Source: Allacma fusca (lineage: Eukaryota; Arthropoda; Collembola; Symphypleona; Sminthuridae). From it: a stretch of DNA of 64,000 bases. Positions 61,421-64,000 of this stretch are shown one piece after another. The stretch spans positions 54,423,067-54,487,066 of the forward strand of contig OX359245.1 in the NCBI GenBank assembly GCA_947179485.1, written 5' to 3'. Both the position numbers and the translations under genes were made by a program. Position 1 is the stretch's first letter. Every line of letters begins with the position of its first letter. The notes below the pieces were generated by a model. That model made no database searches. It was not told where the DNA came from and worked only from the letters and a program-made list of their open reading frames with translations.

Positions 61421-62093
61421 GTATACCCGGGTACTTTTTATGATGATACGAATTCAGTTAAAAAAATTATTTTAATAATGTGCTCCAATTTATTCCCTTA
61501 TAATCTATAACATCATGTTTTTTAGAAAATTGAATACGACTAAAATTAATGACTATACTTGAGCTTCCAGCCATCAATCTTGCAATCGCGGTCATTTTAG
61601 TACTTCTGAACTCTGCACAGTTGTTCTTCATCCATGCTTTTAGACAAGCATTTTCTAATGGTATCTCCTATGGAATTGTCAGTTGGTGGAATGCTAGAAC
61701 ACGTTTATAAGGAATCTCATTTCATGACACGGAAACGAGCATGCAGTGGAAGACTGTTGAATGGAGTGGCACGATAATGTCATGGAAAGAACCATTGTAA
61801 TTCAGTTTTATGCAATAGAGGACGCAAGCAGATAATAAAAAAGTACCTTGTATGAATCACGTATTTTCTGAAGGGTACAGGTACTTTTGGAGCTGTACCT
61901 GTTCCTGTCAGGTAAAATCCGTTTCATGTTTTCTTTGTACCTGTACTTTTACTCGTAAATGTGCCCAATATTTAGGTAAAATTGGCTTGTAACCAGAATT
62001 TACCCATTCTGTTTGGGTACAAAAAATTTAACCAGTATTTACCTGTACCTGTACCCAAATACCCGGGTAGTACCTGTACCCATGAGGGGCACT
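61421..62093. mobile_element. Probable hAT-like element, GGTACAGGTAC family, decayed
   Basis: Begins near GTATACCCGGGTAC, exactly where homology to unit A stops, and ends near GTACCCATGAGGGGCACT. ACCTGTACC and GGTACAGG repeats cluster at 61,870-61,960 and 62,030-62,085. Ends are not clean and no target duplication is visible. Confidence 0.5.
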
Positions 62094-62508
62094 AATTTAT
62101 TCCATACCGCTTTGGTTTTTTGCGGATTCGGTCTAGAGAAGCACGTTCTAAATGAAAACAGTCACAGGCTTTCTCCATGCGATTCCAAAGCCCACTAAAG
62201 ACGTTCTGAACTTTCTGCTTTTTAAAATTGTCAATGCACACATTCTAAGCTTGAACAGTGCCACTGACGGTAGAACGCTGTGTTAGTTTTTTGTTAGTTG
62301 CACATTTGCCCGCTAAATTCGCCAGTATGTAAAGCGTTTAAGAGACACAAGCAATTTTGCGGTGGAGTGGTGATACTAGGCCCTCAAACCGTCCATCTCT
62401 TGGAACAACGGGGCCGCTGAACCCTAACTTTTGAAAATTCTTCATTGTCTACAAAAAAACTTTCTAGCCATCATTCCACCGTATGTACTGTGTACTGCCT
62501 AAACCTTA
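62094..62508. other. No gene recognised
   Basis: Mixed AT-rich sequence with no sustained reading frame, terminal repeats or homology to the units that I can see. Confidence 0.4.
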
Positions 62509-62516
62509 AGGTTCTC

Positions 62517-62996
62517 CAGGGGTCGAATTTATGTGGGAAGACGGGAAGAATCTTCCCAGGGAAAAAAATTTCAGCAGGGAAATTTTCAAACGGGATTACA
62601 AGCGTGGATTGTCAAATCTGTTGATCTTTATTTTGGGCCAGGATTTTCGAAATTGTTGAGATGTTTTACATGAAAAAACTTTTGTCAGCAGAGATTTTTG
62701 GAATTGTTGAGGTGTTTTACTTAAAATGTTTTTATCAGCAGAGACTTTTGAAATTGTTAAGGTGTTTTACTGGAAAAAGAATTTTGTCACCAGGGATTTT
62801 CGAAAACCTTTTTTGTCAGCAGGGATTTTCAAAATCGGTGAAATTGTTTTCAGCAGGGATTTTTGAATTTGTTGGGGTGTATTACGAAAATTATTTCGTC
62901 AAAGGGAGTTTTAAACTTGCTTCGACCAATGACATCATAACCAGCGGGGAAAATCAAAAAAATCTTCCAGGGAGATTTACAAAAATCCGACCCCTG
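62517..62996. mobile_element. Short hAT-like MITE, CAGGGATTTT family (480 bp)
   Basis: Starts CAGGGGTCGAATTTATGTG and ends TCCGACCCCTG. Flanks AGGTTCTC (62,509-62,516) and ATGTTCTC (62,997-63,004) match at 7 of 8 positions. The interior repeats CAGGGATTTTCGAAA and GTTGAGGTGTTTTAC. It is the longest of the three sizes of this family in the window. Confidence 0.85.
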
Positions 62997-63004
62997 ATGT
63001 TCTC

Positions 63005-64000
63005 TAACCTAGTATTATGAATAAAGTACCAAAGAAGACGCGCGCCATGATTCACTGAACTGATCGGAGCGAAAAGTTTCCACTGTTTTTCTGCCATGGT
63101 TGGGCATAGTTCACTCATGTAATTTCATTTTAGGTTACTAACTGATCTCACAAATGTCTGACTAATTTTGGAACTTGACAATTGTTGTCAAAATTGAGGG
63201 GGGTACAATTAATATGCTGTACCACCCTGGATAAAATCAGGGGGGTACACTGTACCACCTGTACCACAGGGTTGTTTAGTCTCTGGTCACTTGCCAAAGG
63301 GAGAAGTAATAATTTTGATTATTGATTACTATCTTTTCATTGCCATTTTTAAATTGAATGGTTTTTATGAATTACTAGCAATTCAATTTCAACCAAAAAA
63401 GAAATGTGTGTAGGTATTGACCGGATAATCCTTATTATTATTGACCTCGACATGTCCGTTAATTTAAAATTTCGGGGGATTGGCTTTACGATTCAAACCT
63501 TCGCGGCTCAATTCACTATATAGCTTTGTACTATATTATTTCACTATATAGCCAAGCAAGTCGGTGGTATGTACAGCAAGACGAGAAGCACAGTCGACTG
63601 AAACTATATATATTTCGCAGAGGAGAACTTTTTCAGCTCGCTCAGCTCCCTGTGCTTCTCGGATATATGCCAACTGCTTGCAGCTTTTATGTAACGTTCA
63701 CATTGCGCTTCTGCAAGCTAAATTTTTTCGTCAGCAAGCTAGCTTGCTGAGCGAACGGTCTGCAAGTTGATTTACTTGCATTTATGGATTATTGCATGCT
63801 GCAAGTGCAAGCAATTTGTCTGTTGGCAACGTACGGTTAGCGACTTTTTCTATACGTCGTAAATTTAACGCGGTGCAGAATAGAAATCGACAGAAATTTA
63901 ACATTGCGCGGCATAGGAGTTGGTTGAAGAAGTTAACAAGGAACTCAATGGGAAATGCAAGCATGTTCATCAGCTTGCAGAGGAAAGTAGAAGCGAGTTC
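63005..64000. other. No gene recognised at right edge
   Basis: Contains a GGGGGTACA / TGTACCACC motif pair at 63,200-63,270, a repeated TTCACTATATAGC (about 63,513 and 63,540) and, from 63,700, many GCAAGT, GCAAGC and GCTTGC motifs that could be the start of another subterminal array running off the window. The short reading frames here are not convincing. Confidence 0.35.

Overview
The window looks like AT-rich nuclear DNA of an arthropod, probably a hexapod. The evidence is a spliced insect-type fatty acyl-CoA reductase (FAR) gene with short GT-AG exons, an arthropod-style TATA promoter, and a dense load of eukaryotic DNA transposons and a LINE. I cannot name the species. There is no operon structure, rRNA, tRNA or CRISPR array that I can support.

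Layout. The window is built from nested duplications. Unit A (1 to about 18,900) holds a FAR pseudogene at 10,496-17,258. A Polinton-polymerase-like zinc-finger ORF follows on the minus strand (22,764-24,446), then unit B (about 24,650-30,980), a decayed copy that kept the FAR promoter and a few bases of exon 1 but lost the gene body. Unit C (about 30,985-46,400) repeats unit A and carries the only intact gene I can assemble: a seven-exon FAR at 40,748-45,752 encoding 497 residues. Unit D (46,400-54,290) is a scattered old copy with FAR intron sequence only. It is followed by a broken copy of the zinc-finger ORF (55,111-60,372) and a fragment of another unit, E (about 60,600-61,420). The order FAR unit / zinc-finger ORF / FAR unit therefore occurs twice, so a block of roughly 30 kb was itself duplicated.

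Mobile DNA. At least fifteen insertions have hAT-type ends (CAGNG or TAGNG-like) and 8-bp target duplications, many exact. Several are present in one duplicate while the other keeps a single copy of the target, so they moved after the duplication. Most carry long arrays of a short motif next to their ends, and each family has its own motif. One hAT element sits in exon 5 of the dead FAR. A hAT element and a 5'-truncated LINE interrupt the dead zinc-finger copy. Fragments of a hAT transposase and a Tc1-like transposase lie at 50.3-51.2 kb.

How it fits together: one working FAR (fatty acyl-CoA to fatty alcohol, for cuticular wax or related lipids) sits among dead or partial relatives in a transposon-rich tandem array. 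By eye, units A and C are nearly identical from position 1 to about 11,280 and clearly more diverged after that, which suggests a recent duplication or gene conversion ending in FAR intron 2.
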